Position numbers and translations under genes: made by a program. A DNA stretch of 64,000 bases from Hyphomonadaceae bacterium. Lineage in GTDB: Bacteria > Pseudomonadota > Alphaproteobacteria > Caulobacterales > Aquidulcibacteraceae. Location: NCBI GenBank assembly GCA_019636095.1, contig JAHBYF010000009.1:62001-126000 (forward strand). Reading direction: 5' to 3'. The notes under the pieces were generated by a model, which was given only the letters and a program-made list of their open reading frames with translations, was not told where the DNA came from and did no database searches. The stretch's first letter is position 1. Each line of letters begins with the position of its first letter. This document shows positions 33,505 through 45,217 of this stretch, in pieces.

Positions 33505-34698
33505 ATGGTTAGATACGCCTCCTTAGCCGGCGCCTTCGCCGCCACGGCATTGTCGTTGCTTTTGGTTTGGCTCTTCACCCTTGGGCCCTATCGCTGTGTG
33601 CGCCTTGACAGGCGCGCTCTAAGCGAAGGCGCGCCTAATGCGCTCGCGGCAGGAAGTGGCGGATCAATCTCGACAGCCGAAAGCTGGTCCACGAGACGAC
33701 GCGAGATCTTAGACGCTCTACAGACCGAGGTGTATGGGCCGATGCCGTCCGCGGCTCAGGCGAGGATTGTGCGGCGACAACCAATTCCAGCTTCGGCTGC
33801 GGGCGGCATTGAAGGGGTCGAACAGATCGAGGTCGAAGTTGCAGGCCGCGCACGTTTCAATCTCGTCTTGGTGACGCCGCGGCGCGCAACGCCTGCGCCG
33901 GTCATCATCATGCAGAATTTCTGCGGCAACCGGGCCGCGTTCCCGGACCGGCCGTCCGCTATTGAGGCGCCGCTCCGTTATTATCCATTCCCTTGCCGCC
34001 ATGGCGTGTTCGACCCATTTCATCGCGCCGCGTTCGGTGAGTGGATGCTCGGGCCGCCATTTCGAACCCTTGCCGAGCGAGGCTACGCGGTCGCGATGTT
34101 CTATGGCGGCGATGTCGTGCCGGACTATCCGCCCGACGCAGGACCCGCGCTTGCCTCGTTAGGGGCCGAGGGCGCGATTGCTGCGTGGGCTTGGGTTCAC
34201 GCTCGCGTCATCGACGTGCTGGAGACGGACGCGCGCTTAGACCAAGACCGCATCATTGCATGGGGACAATCGCGTTTCGGCAAAGTGGCGCTGCTTGCCG
34301 GCGCCACCGACCCCAGGATCGACGCGGTCATAGCGTTTCAATCAGGCCGCGGCGGCGATGCGCTCACTTCGCATCGGGCTGGAGAAAGTGTGGCGGCGAT
34401 AACGCGCGGCTACCCGCATTGGTTCTCGCCGCGCTTCAGCGCCTACGCCGGGTCTCCCCCGCCCGTGGATCAACACGAACTCTTAGCTCTGATCGCGCCG
34501 CGGGCGCTTCTGCTCGGACATGCAAGACGAGATCGTTGGGCCGACCCGGCCGGCGCCTATCAGGCCGCCGCCGGCGCGCGCCCTGTCTTCGACATGTTAG
34601 GCGCGCCTGGAGCGCGCTTTGCCCTCCGGGAGGGCGTTCATGGCATCACGGACGAAGATTGGCGGGTGACATTGGCTTTCTTGGAGCAGCGCTTATGA
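33505..34698 (+). CDS. Secreted alpha/beta hydrolase, CE15 glucuronoyl esterase-like
   Basis: A 397-residue protein with an N-terminal membrane anchor or signal (about 5-28) and an alpha/beta-hydrolase domain. The nucleophile region GQSRFGKVALLAGATDPR (Ser at about 255) matches the GCSRxGK motif of CE15 glucuronoyl esterases except that Cys is replaced by Gln. Further motifs are ALIAPRALLL and the catalytic His in EGVHGITDEDW (about 375). CE15 enzymes cleave glucuronate esters in plant cell walls; here the true substrate is unknown. A palindrome and a motif copy lie upstream, and it converges on the DUF305 gene. Confidence 0.78.
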   Translation: MVRYASLAGAFAATALSLLLVWLFTLGPYRCVRLDRRALSEGAPNALAAGSGGSISTAESWSTRRREILDALQTEVYGPMPSAAQARIVRRQPIPASAAGGIEGVEQIEVEVAGRARFNLVLVTPRRATPAPVIIMQNFCGNRAAFPDRPSAIEAPLRYYPFPCRHGVFDPFHRAAFGEWMLGPPFRTLAERGYAVAMFYGGDVVPDYPPDAGPALASLGAEGAIAAWAWVHARVIDVLETDARLDQDRIIAWGQSRFGKVALLAGATDPRIDAVIAFQSGRGGDALTSHRAGESVAAITRGYPHWFSPRFSAYAGSPPPVDQHELLALIAPRALLLGHARRDRWADPAGAYQAAAGARPVFDMLGAPGARFALREGVHGITDEDWRVTLAFLEQRL

Positions 34699-34703
34699 AT
34701 GGA

Positions 34704-35159
34704 TCAGCGCCGCCGCTCGAGCATCTGTTTCATGGTCTCGATCTCCTGGCGCTGACTGGAGACGATGTCTGCGCACAACCGGCGAATTTCCGCGTCACTT
34801 ATCGATGCTTGCTGACACATCAGAATGGCGCCTGAATGGTGCGGTATCATGGACCGTAAAAATTCATCATCGCCAATGGCGGCTTGATCTCTTATCGCCC
34901 AGAAGGCGCCGAGCAAAACAAAAGCGCTGCCTGCCAGAATGAGCCGGTTTGTTCGCTTGCTGGGATACATAGATGACATCAGCACGATCTCGATCGCGAC
35001 CATCGGCGCGGCCATCAACGCGGCCATGTAAGCCTGATTGAGGCTGGGATAGACGTTCGATAGCCGGTCAACCATCGCGTACATGAGGACGAACATGGCG
35101 ACAAAGGAGAGCGCGGCCATGAGCGCCAAACGCGGATAAGGATTGTTGTGGGTGTCCAT
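34704..35159 (-). CDS. DUF305 membrane protein
   Basis: A 151-residue protein with three to four hydrophobic helices (about 10-32, 44-62, 72-90) and a C-terminal DUF305 segment: FLRSMIPHHSGAILMCQQASISDAEIRRLCADIVSSQRQEI. The His pair and conserved Met/Cys of MIPHHxGAI are the family's signature, common in copper and other metal loci, where His, Met and Cys may bind metal. ATG 35159 has AGGA upstream and starts a soluble N-terminus before the first helix. No promoter motif was found in front. Confidence 0.85.
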   Translation of the reverse strand: MDTHNNPYPRLALMAALSFVAMFVLMYAMVDRLSNVYPSLNQAYMAALMAAPMVAIEIVLMSSMYPSKRTNRLILAGSAFVLLGAFWAIRDQAAIGDDEFLRSMIPHHSGAILMCQQASISDAEIRRLCADIVSSQRQEIETMKQMLERRR

Positions 35160-35571
35160 GACGAACGGTTCCTGTGATGAGCATAGGTTAGTTGCGCGCA
35201 CTGCAGCGCGGCGCCTGCGAAACCGAAGTACACGCTGAAACGTTCCAAATCGATTATCCCGCCGCGCGGCGTGATTTGCGCGCGTGATGCGTAGAGAGAG
35301 AATGAAAGCGACGCGCCCACCGACTTGCGCTCTGTCTTCGAGCTTTTAGACAGCGTCCGCGGAACGCGATGCTCTTCTCCCCGTTGTCAGTCATAGAGGG
35401 GAGAGCCCGAATGCGTGTTCAATATTTGTGTGCCGCCGCCGCTTTGTATTCCTAGTTCCAGGTTCGGTCGCCCAGCATGTGGAGTGGCGGGGACCCGGAC
35501 GGAGCGATGCCCTCTCGCGGTTGCGCATCGATTAGCAAATGAAAGCGGGGGCACACTCAGGAGACCTGACA
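35160..35571. other. Gene-free stretch
   Basis: These 412 bases separate two divergent metal-protein genes (DUF305 and the copper-storage protein). I see no convincing coding frame, no copy of the shared GGG...GCGTAT motif and no CueR-like dyad. The promoters of both genes presumably lie here. Confidence 0.5.
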
Positions 35572-35982
35572 ATGCATGCCCAAGATATGATTTCCAGCCA
35601 CCCGCAACTTCGCGGTTCGACCAACGATGCTCTCATCCGGTGCATCGAAGAGTGTTTCGATTGTGCGCAGGCGTGTACATCCTGCGCTGATGCATGCCTC
35701 GGCGAGGACATGGTGCTGCAATTGCGCCAGTGCATCCGTCTCAATCTCGACTGCGCCGATCTGTGCACCTCAACCGGCCACGTCGCTTCGCGTCGAACCG
35801 GATCGAACGAGGCTGTCATCGTAGCCGCCCTCGCCGCGTGCGAGCGGGCGTGCGCGGTCTGCGCTGAGGAATGCGAGCGTCACGCCGAAATGCACGAACA
35901 TTGCCGCATATGCGCTCAATCGTGCCGTTCGTGCGAAGAGGCTTGCCGGGAAGCGACCACCTCAATTGGCAAGCGTCACTAA
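35572..35982 (+). CDS. Four-helix-bundle copper storage protein (Csp/DUF326-like)
   Basis: A 136-residue protein with about 18 cysteines on predicted helices: CIEECFDCAQACTSCADAC (about 24-42), CIRLNLDCADLC (about 54-65), ACERACAVCAEEC (about 89-101) and CRICAQSCRSCEEAC (about 111-125). This spacing matches Csp copper-storage proteins, whose four-helix bundle holds many Cu(I) ions inside. There is no signal peptide, which fits the cytosolic Csp3 type. ATG 35572 is supported by AGGAG 8 bases upstream. A tandem repeat and a strong hairpin follow the stop codon. Confidence 0.92.
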   Translation: MHAQDMISSHPQLRGSTNDALIRCIEECFDCAQACTSCADACLGEDMVLQLRQCIRLNLDCADLCTSTGHVASRRTGSNEAVIVAALAACERACAVCAEECERHAEMHEHCRICAQSCRSCEEACREATTSIGKRH

Positions 35983-36014
35983 TATGTGGTGAGCGGCAAT
36001 ATGTGGTGAGCGGC
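35981..36014 (+). repeat. Perfect tandem 17-bp duplication
   Basis: AATATGTGGTGAGCGGC occurs at 35981-35997 and again directly at 35998-36014. The first copy begins at the stop codon of the copper-storage gene. The second copy contributes the left arm of the hairpin that follows. Confidence 0.85.
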
Positions 36015-36038
36015 GGCGTTACTGCCGCCGCCCACCAC
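36003..36038 (+). terminator. Strong hairpin after the copper-storage gene
   Basis: A 15-bp stem with one mismatch (36003-36017 with 36024-36038) and a 6-base loop (GTTACT), 20 bases after the stop codon. No T-run follows, so it may act as a Rho-assisted end or mRNA 3' stabiliser. Confidence 0.6.
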
Positions 36039-36209
36039 GAGGCGTCTTGGGAGATGACGAAAGCAACCGAAGCAATCGTGCGTTTGCTTATCGCCCTCCT
36101 GCACGAGCGCGGCGTTGCGCCGGAACGCGGGCCCAGTTCACGTGCGCCCTCAAGAGCGACTCGCGTCTCAGAAACGCGAAGACCCTGACGAGGAGCGCGT
36201 CGAGCGCGG

Positions 36210-36252
36210 CCCCCGCAGCGACTTTATCCGGACCGGAGCGTCGCTGCGGGGG
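36210..36252 (-). terminator. 13-bp hairpin at the end of the Cus operon
   Basis: A perfect 13-bp inverted repeat (36210-36222 with 36240-36252) with a 17-base loop lies 8 bases beyond the stop of the last gene of the leftward Cus operon. There is no T-tract, so termination is inferred from position. Confidence 0.6.
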
Positions 36253-36260
36253 CTGCGCAA

Positions 36261-36548
36261 TCAGTCGCATGCGCGCCCGCTGAGGGCGCGCGCCGCCTCA
36301 TCGCAGCGCGCCCGCAGCGCAGCATCGTCGGGCGCGGCGCGAACGGCGTCGCGCAGTTCGCGGCAGTGCTGCGACAAGACGCTCTGGGTGCCGATCTGGC
36401 GGTGCCGATGGCGTCTTGCCTGACAGGCGTCGGAGGGCGCCGCGCTCACTTGCGTGCGCGACCTGAAGTCAGAATGGTTTGGTTTGTGATGCGCAAGAGC
36501 CGGCGTTGCGATGAGCGCCATAGCCGTCGCAATAACAAAAATACGCAT
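36261..36548 (-). CDS. Small secreted protein with His-rich start, unknown
   Basis: A 95-residue protein with a clear signal peptide (IFVIATAMALIATPALA, cleavage about residue 19-20) and a mature part that begins HHKPNHSDF and is otherwise basic and Arg-rich, with four Cys spread over the last half. I do not recognise a family. It is the last gene of the leftward Cus operon, 78 bases after the preceding Cys-rich gene and 8 bases before a strong hairpin. A metal-binding role is suggested only by the His start and context. Confidence 0.6.
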   Translation of the reverse strand: MRIFVIATAMALIATPALAHHKPNHSDFRSRTQVSAAPSDACQARRHRHRQIGTQSVLSQHCRELRDAVRAAPDDAALRARCDEAARALSGRACD

Positions 36549-36626
36549 GATAATCTGTCCTCTTGATTGCAGTGATTGAACGAGGCGCCAGACCGATGGC
36601 GTGGGCGCGCGCCTTGTGCCTGCAAC

Positions 36627-36929
36627 TCAACGGGGGACGGGAGGATCGCGCGATCGAAGGAGGCTGTTGAGCGGGGCTGCCATTGCAAGCGCAAAGCCCG
36701 AATGCAGTGCGATGCGTGGTACGCGTTCCGCTGTGCTGGGCGCTGCGGCCACGGCGCAGTTGGCGGCGCAACAGGGAGCGCATCCCGTCATGCTCCCGTC
36801 GCACCCGGCGCTCATTCCACATTCCATTGCGGCGCAAGATCGATCGAAATTGGCGCACGCCAACGCCGTCTGCGGCGACAGCGTCGCCAATAACGCGAGG
36901 CTCAGAATTAGGAGCGCAAACATTCGCAT
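36627..36929 (-). CDS. Small Cys-rich secreted protein, unknown
   Basis: A 100-residue protein with a signal peptide (about 1-25, ending ALACA) and a mature part with closely spaced cysteines (CAAMECGMSAGCDGSM, then CAPCCAANC), followed by a hydrophobic stretch that may be a C-terminal membrane segment. The Cys and Met spacing suggests soft-metal binding. I start it at ATG 36929, 27 bases downstream of a shared GGG...GCGTAT motif, so it can be transcribed apart from the pump genes upstream. No named family is recognised. Confidence 0.62.
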   Translation of the reverse strand: MRMFALLILSLALLATLSPQTALACANFDRSCAAMECGMSAGCDGSMTGCAPCCAANCAVAAAPSTAERVPRIALHSGFALAMAAPLNSLLRSRDPPVPR

Positions 36930-36955
36930 CAGGGTTCGTCCACCCTTCACCCTTA

Positions 36956-36979
36956 ATACGCAGCCGGCCCCTGCTTCCC
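36956..36979 (-). promoter_or_regulatory. Shared ECF-type promoter motif inside the Cus operon
   Basis: On the minus strand: GGG (36979-36977), 15 bases, GCGTAT ending at 36956, 27 bases upstream of the Cys-rich protein start at 36929. It lies in the gap after the CusF-like lipoprotein. Confidence 0.65.
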
Positions 36980-36992
36980 GCGGGGATCCGCG

Positions 36993-37340
36993 CTATTCTT
37001 CGCGCACTGCCGTCACAATTGTGCTCTCGGCGGCGCTCTTCAGTTCAAACTGGACGCGGTCGCCGACGGCGAGGTCTTGAAGGATGGAGGGATCTTCGGC
37101 GGTAAACTGCATCTCCATCGCGGGCCAATTGATCGCAGCGATGGCGCCGTGATTGATCGAGATCGTGCCAGCCGAGGCGTTTATAGCCGTCACTGTTCCG
37201 GTTGCCGTGATCGGCGCATTCTGCGCGGCAGGCGCCGCCGGATCGGTCTGATCTGCCGCTGTGCTCTGCGCTCCGTTGCCGGAAGGCGGCGAGCAGGCTG
37301 CGCTCAATAGGGCGGCTGTCAGAACAAGATTTTTCAACAT
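36993..37340 (-). CDS. cusF: CusF-like lipoprotein
   Basis: A 115-residue lipoprotein (lipobox SAAC, Cys at about 16) with a Gln/Ala/Pro spacer and a CusF domain: TGTVTAINASAGTISINHGAI, then INWPAMEMQF. The His, Trp and two Met of the Cu(I)/Ag(I) site are all in place. It follows the CusA gene after 5 bases and would feed metal to the pump from a lipid anchor, whereas the copy at 29848 is soluble. It is one of three CusF domains in the window. Confidence 0.88.
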   Translation of the reverse strand: MLKNLVLTAALLSAACSPPSGNGAQSTAADQTDPAAPAAQNAPITATGTVTAINASAGTISINHGAIAAINWPAMEMQFTAEDPSILQDLAVGDRVQFELKSAAESTIVTAVREE

Positions 37341-37345
37341 GGCGA

Positions 37346-40521
<3,176 letters not shown>

Positions 40522-40525
<4 letters not shown>

Positions 40526-41991
40526 GGCTGCGCTCCGGCTTTGCTGATCGCGGTGACGATGTAGCGCGAGCCCTCCTGGCGAATGCGGAAGTTGACCTGG
40601 TCGCCGACCGCGATCCCGTGCGCGAGATGGGCGGTCTCAAGCGTGAACTGCATCGTCATCGCGGGCCAGTTAAGGTCGGCGATCGGCTCATGCGCGATCG
40701 TGACGGTCTCGCCGCCCAAGGCCGTGATGCGTCCGCTTGCTTCATAACCGGCGGGGGCCGCGCTCTGGCGAGCGCTCGACGCTTCGAGCCGATCGAGGGC
40801 CCCGGTCAGGCTTGCTTCTGAATCGATCAGGAATTGCCCGGACGCCACGACGCGCTGTCCCTCTTCGAGGCCGCTCGTCACCTCGATGCGATCGCCCGCG
40901 CGCCGGCCGAGTTCGACTTCGACGGGCATAAAACGCCCCTCCTCGCCTGCAAGGATGACGACGCTGCGCCGCCCCGTCTGGATTACGGCTTCCGCCGGAA
41001 CGATGAGTGATGCGCGCGCTTGTGGTTCAGCGATTTCGACATCGGCGGTCATGCCTGGCCGCAAGCGCCCCTGCGGATTGGCGAGGGCAATGCGCACTTC
41101 GATCGTGCGCGTCGCTGGATCAGCCGACGGCAGCACGCTTTCGATGCGGCCCGCGAAGGTCTCGCCCGGAAACGCTGGCGTCCTTGCTACGGCGCGCTCA
41201 CCTGGACGTGCGACGCCAGCATCAGCCTGCGTCAAGGACGCGACGAGCCACACCGGCGACACCGCGTTGATTGTGGCCAAAGGCGCGCCTTGCATGATTG
41301 TCATGCCGGCGCGGATGTCGAGCTGGGTGATGGCGCCGGCGATGGGCGCAGTCACAGTCGTGACAGGGTAGGGCCTTCCCTCGCGTTCGACCCGCGCGAT
41401 GAGCGAGGCCGGCATGCCAAGCATGGCGAGCCGGCGCCGCGCTGCGTCGGCCAGATCGCCGCCTGCACTACGCAGCGCGAGGTACTCGGCCTGCGCCGCC
41501 GTCCATTCAGGCACGCGCATGTCGACGATAGGTGCGCCCGCGGCGACGACATCGCCTATGGCGCGACCGTAAGAACGCTCAACAAAGCCAGACGCCCGCG
41601 CCTGCACGATTACGAGATTGCGTTCATTGAACCCGATAACGCCAGCCGCGGTCACGGTGCGCGCCAGTTCCCTGCGCTCAACTGTTGCAAGCCGCACACC
41701 GAGATTTTGCGACACGCCGGGGTCGATGCGCACGCCAGCCTCGCCCGCGCCCTCGTCGGCGTAGCGAGGAATAAGATCCATGCCCATGGATGATTGGCCC
41801 GGACCCGGGTAGCGTTCGTCGGGGAGCATGGGGTCATACCAATAGAGGATGGCCCGCCCGTCCTCGGCCCCGGCGGGCGCGCGACTTGCGCCCAGCCAAT
41901 AACCTGCCCCGCCAACGCCAACGACGGCGACCAGTGCGGCAGCGCCGATGAACGCAAAGCGCGGCAGCTTGGCCTTCGGGTCATCATTCAT
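40522..41991 (-). CDS. cusB: CusB periplasmic adaptor fused to a C-terminal CusF domain
   Basis: A 489-residue membrane-fusion protein. An N-terminal anchor (about 8-30) is followed by a heavy-metal-binding segment ([27 protein letters not shown], about 48-75), the hairpin and barrel domains ([21 protein letters not shown] and others), and after residue about 405 an added CusF domain ([30 protein letters not shown]). The adaptor thus carries its own copper chaperone. Coupled by 4-base overlaps to cusA downstream and to the TolC-like gene upstream. Confidence 0.93.
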
Positions 41992-43211
41992 GGAAGGCTC
42001 TCCCCGTATTGCAGTGTCAATTGCGCGCCGACCAGCGCGCGGCGCTCTTCAAGTTCGATGGCTTCGAGTTCCGCCTCGAGCCGCGCACGGCGCGCCTCGA
42101 TCAATTCAGCGGCGCTCGCGCGCCCGGCAGCGAAGGCGCCAGCGGCCGCTTCGGCGCGTTGGACCGCGAAGGGCAAACGCACGCTGCGCGCGCGCTCCAG
42201 ATTGGCCGAAAGCGCATCGTATTCGGCGAGTTGCGTTTCCAGATTTGCACTATATTCGCGCTCAGCGGCATGCGTGTCGGCTTCAGCGCGCGCGACATCA
42301 GCGCGGCGCGCATCGACCAGCGGTCCCTGACGCCAGGGTTGGAAAAGCGGTAAACCGACGCGCACTTCAATCGAGGCCATGTCGCCAAAGCTCGGATCAC
42401 GGCGCCCATAAGTGAGCCCCCAGGACCAGTCCGGACGCCGCTCGGCGCGGGCCATGGCAAGGCCTGCTTGTGCGGCGCCGATTTCGGCGCGGTAAGCGCC
42501 AAGCGCTGGATGGCGGCGCAACCGTTCGCGCATTTGTCCTGCGTCGACCGCAAATTCGGGCGCGGCCGCTGCCAATTCCTGATCAGCCGCCGCGCCGATC
42601 CACCGCCGCAATTCGCCGCGCGCGCGCACACGCGCCGCTGCAAGCTCGGCAAGCCGGTCAGCCAGGCGCGCAGCTTCGATCTCAGCGGCGATCGTCTCAT
42701 CCACCGTGCCCGCCCCGGCGGCTAGGCGGCCGCGGGCCGCGCCTGCCGCCGCGACCGCTTCCTCCGCGAGCGCCTGCAGCGCCTCGGCGCGGCGTTCGAC
42801 GTAATGAAGACTGATCCAAGCCTGTGCGGCGCCTAAACGCGCTTCCAGTTCCGCCAGCGCCAAATCCGCGCCGGCGCGATCGGCTTCGGCTTCAGCCATA
42901 GACCGGCGAGCGCCCAAGCCGCTTGGCATTTCCTGCATGATGCCGATGCGCTGCATCGTCATCTCATCGCGGTCGAGGCGATAGCGATCCACGCCCGAGA
43001 GCGGGACGTTTTCTAGCCCGAGCACAAGTTCGGGATCAGGCAACTGGCCGGCGGGGCCGATCGCGAGTTGGGCTGCACGCACGGAGGCGCGCCCGGCCTC
43101 GACGCGAGGACCATCACTGGCGCGCGCTAGCGCGTCATTGAAGCTGAGATCTTGCGCATGTGCGATCGGCGTCCAGCCGAGTGCGCAGCATGCGAGCCAT
43201 GCAACACGCAT
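41988..43211 (-). CDS. cusC: CusC-like outer-membrane efflux protein (TolC family)
   Basis: A 407-residue TolC-family protein: signal peptide (RVAWLACCALGWTPIAHAQ) and two repeats of long helices and short barrel strands, with FNDALARA near the start, QLPDPELVLGLENVP and RAEAAAGAFAAGRASAAELIEARRARLEAELEAIELE in the second repeat. It would give the Cus pump its exit duct. I use ATG 43211 because it begins the signal peptide; a longer frame adds 16 residues before it. Its stop overlaps the cusB start by 4 bases. Confidence 0.9.
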   Translation of the reverse strand: MRVAWLACCALGWTPIAHAQDLSFNDALARASDGPRVEAGRASVRAAQLAIGPAGQLPDPELVLGLENVPLSGVDRYRLDRDEMTMQRIGIMQEMPSGLGARRSMAEAEADRAGADLALAELEARLGAAQAWISLHYVERRAEALQALAEEAVAAAGAARGRLAAGAGTVDETIAAEIEAARLADRLAELAAARVRARGELRRWIGAAADQELAAAAPEFAVDAGQMRERLRRHPALGAYRAEIGAAQAGLAMARAERRPDWSWGLTYGRRDPSFGDMASIEVRVGLPLFQPWRQGPLVDARRADVARAEADTHAAEREYSANLETQLAEYDALSANLERARSVRLPFAVQRAEAAAGAFAAGRASAAELIEARRARLEAELEAIELEERRALVGAQLTLQYGESLP

Positions 43212-43289
43212 CAAATGACTCCGGAAAAACGTTCGAGCCAGGGCGCAGCCGCGCGCCAAAGCGCGCGCAATGCGCTCAATGTTCTGATG

Positions 43290-43664
43290 TCAGACGGTTC
43301 GCGGAGGGCGCCAAAACGCGTCAGGCGACCGCGAGCCGAACACCGGATCCAACTCAAGCACGAGCTTGGCCCCCAAGCCGGGCGCAATCGCCGGAAGCGG
43401 GCCCGCATCGGGCGCAAGAGCGGTCGCGGTCCGGCACGCTTGACCGACAAAGCAGCCGGTCATCTTGGCCGGGGCTTCATCGCCGGGCGTTGCTGGGGCG
43501 CGATCTGGACAGCAATTGTGCTGACCATCCAATGCGGAGGCGCCCATTTGGGCCGAACTCACCTGGGCCGACGCCATCGGGCAATCGGCAGCACTCACGG
43601 CGCTCGCCACGCCGCTGACGGCGAGCGCGATAACCATAAGCAGCGAGAGCCCGAGCTTGCCCAT
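43290..43664 (-). CDS. Small Cys-containing secreted protein, unknown
   Basis: A 124-residue protein with a signal peptide (GKLGLSLLMVIALAVSGVASAVSA) and a mature part with CPMASAQVSSAQMG, HNCCPDRAP and GCFVGQAC, then a Pro/Ala/Arg-rich tail. The Cys-Cys and Met spacing suggests soft-metal or redox chemistry. It is the first gene of the leftward Cus operon, 78 bases before cusC, and has a shared motif copy (GGG...GCGTAA) 55 bases upstream. It resembles the 47612 product in layout, not in a family I can name. Confidence 0.62.
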   Translation of the reverse strand: MGKLGLSLLMVIALAVSGVASAVSAADCPMASAQVSSAQMGASALDGQHNCCPDRAPATPGDEAPAKMTGCFVGQACRTATALAPDAGPLPAIAPGLGAKLVLELDPVFGSRSPDAFWRPPRTV

Positions 43665-43718
43665 TGCCCCATCATATTCGACCTTGATCACCAATTGGTC
43701 AAAGGCCCTCGCCTGCTA

Positions 43719-43742
43719 TTACGCATCGGGTGGGCCTGCCCC
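43719..43742 (-). promoter_or_regulatory. Shared ECF-type promoter motif, Cus operon
   Basis: On the minus strand: GGG (43742-43740), 15 bases, GCGTAA ending at 43719, 55 bases upstream of the first gene of the Cus operon. The rest of the gap from 43695 to 44026 shows no supported gene. Confidence 0.55.
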
Positions 43743-44026
43743 CTCCGCCAAAAACTGCGGCGCGACGACACACCACCGGAGGCGGCTCGCACCGAATTGC
43801 CTCATACCCGCCGAGCTGCGGCAGCCCGCTCAAGCGCACAGCCAAAGCGACTCCTCCGATAGCGAGGAAGTATGCCTGGGACGTCCAGGGCTGCTCCGGC
43901 GGCGACATCAGCCGCGCAGTCACCCTCTTTCGATCGGCAAGGCGGCGTGACTTATCCACGCCTTCATGTTCGCGAGCGCGCCTTGCAGGCGTGGCGACGA
44001 CAATGAATGACACGACCGCCGACCCA

Positions 44027-44359
44027 TCAGGGAAAGCCGAAGGGGGACACGTACAACTCGCGAGACTCGCTTTGCCACTGCCTGTACTTGCGGCCATGCA
44101 ACGTCCGGGCGAACGCCAATAGCTGCGCCACGTCGCCGGCATCTGCGGCCTTCAGCGCCCGGACGTAAGCCTGACGCGTCTGACGCCGCCACGATGGAAC
44201 CCCGCCTCCAGGTGAAGCGCTCTTGGTTAACTTCGAGGGCGAGCAGATCAGCGGCGAGGCGTGAATGCGGCCATTGCCGTTCGGAAACAGATGGATGGCG
44301 ACGAGCTTGTGGTGAAAGCGCACGGCGATCTCGTCGGGCGGATGCCGGCAAATGTTCAT
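44027..44359 (-). pseudogene. Remnant of a Fic-family gene (mobile mystery protein B-like)
   Basis: One frame holds DEIAVRFHHKLVAIHLFPNGNGR, the Fic catalytic loop HxFxxGNGR, then the frame slips: RLAADLLALEVNQERFTW is read in a second frame and RQAYVRALKAADAGDVAQLLAFAR again in the first. The N-terminal two thirds of a Fic protein are missing. The match is to the type called mobile mystery protein B, found on mobile elements. With two frameshifts and the truncation it cannot make an active AMP-transferase. Confidence 0.75.
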
Positions 44360-44675
44360 GAATGACTAGAAAATGCGCTGCGAACGCTTGTCGACACCAA
44401 GTCCTACAGGCATTTTTCCCTGCGCTAAACCTGTAAGCCAGATGCCATCGCGCTCGACGGCGTCAAGGCGCGCTTTGCTTTTCACCTTGACGCCGCCTGC
44501 GCGCGATGGCGCTCTGTCGGGACGCAGGGCTTCGCTTTCGAACTCCAGCGGTGCGCCTCTGGCGCGGGCCGGACACTGGGCTACCCCGCTCATCGCTTCG
44601 CCTCACAGGTTGAAAAAGGACAAGCACGTCGGCAGACGTCAATCCAAATGCGGCGGCGCTTTGTCCTGGAGAGCC
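44360..44675. other. Gene-free stretch beside the Fic remnant
   Basis: This region of 316 bases has a minus-strand open frame (44366-44593) without a recognisable family or ribosome site. It may be further debris of the element that brought the Fic gene. No promoter or hairpin that I can support. Confidence 0.4.
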
Positions 44676-45152
44676 TCACCGCCCTGCCCGCTTCGCGCGC
44701 TCAGGTTTCTGCCGCGTTCTTGCGCGCGCGGAAGACGGCTCGTGCTCTTGTTCGCAAGCGCCGTGATCGCCCAACGCATCGATGACCCGGCAGTCGCTCG
44801 CGACACCGCCAGCGCAGGATTTGACGATCCGCGTCAGCTCCCGCTGCAAGGCCCTCAGTTGGGCGATGCGGGTTTCCACTGCGGCCAGATGCGCACGCGC
44901 GATGCGATCGGCCTCGTCGCAGGGCCGATCTGGATCGTCTGAAAGATCAAGCAGCGAGCGAATGTCTTCGAGTTCAAATCCCAGCGCGCGCGCGTGTCGA
45001 ATGAACGACAGGCGGCGCACGTCACCCTCGGCATACAAGCGCCGCCCGCTCTCGGTCCGCTCCGGGGCAGGCAGCAACCCCTCCTGCTCGTAGAAGCGGA
45101 TGGTCGGGACTTTCAGTCCGGTACGTTTGGCGACGGCGCCGATCGCAAGCAT
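44676..45152 (-). CDS. MerR-family regulator of the Zn/Cd/Pb type
   Basis: A 158-residue MerR regulator: helix-turn-helix at about 1-70 (IGAVAKRTGLKVPTIRFYEQEGLLP, GRRLY), dimerisation helix at about 82-110, and Cys at 78, 113, 121 and 133. Cys78 and the Cys113-x7-Cys121 pair match ZntR/CadR/PbrR-type sensors of divalent metals, not CueR. I start it at ATG 45152, where the DNA-binding domain begins; the longer frame crosses the operator at 45161-45191. It faces the ICMT-CDF-Czc operon and should control it. Confidence 0.9.
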   Translation of the reverse strand: MLAIGAVAKRTGLKVPTIRFYEQEGLLPAPERTESGRRLYAEGDVRRLSFIRHARALGFELEDIRSLLDLSDDPDRPCDEADRIARAHLAAVETRIAQLRALQRELTRIVKSCAGGVASDCRVIDALGDHGACEQEHEPSSARARTRQKPERAKRAGR

Positions 45153-45160
45153 TTTGGGAC

Positions 45161-45191
45161 TTGATCCTCTAGTTACTAGAGAATGTAGACC
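45161..45191 (+). promoter_or_regulatory. MerR-type (Zn/Cd/Pb) operator-promoter
   Basis: TTGATC at 45161-45166, then exactly 19 bases with the dyad CTCTAGT-TAC-TAGAG (about 45167-45182), then TAGACC at 45186-45191. The overlong spacer and the dyad match ZntR/CadR/PbrR promoters. It reads rightward into the ICMT-like gene at 45218. Confidence 0.88.
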
Positions 45192-45217
45192 ATCGGCCGT
45201 CGAAGTTCGAGGTCCCC

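Noticed and set aside
35271..35294. GCGTAG at 35289 as another motif copy
   Set aside because: No GGG at the right spacing, and no gene starts within 200 bases downstream on that strand.
44366..44593. Minus-strand frame of 75 codons next to the Fic remnant
   Set aside because: No family recognised, no ribosome site, and it lies in decayed sequence; I list the stretch only as gene-free.
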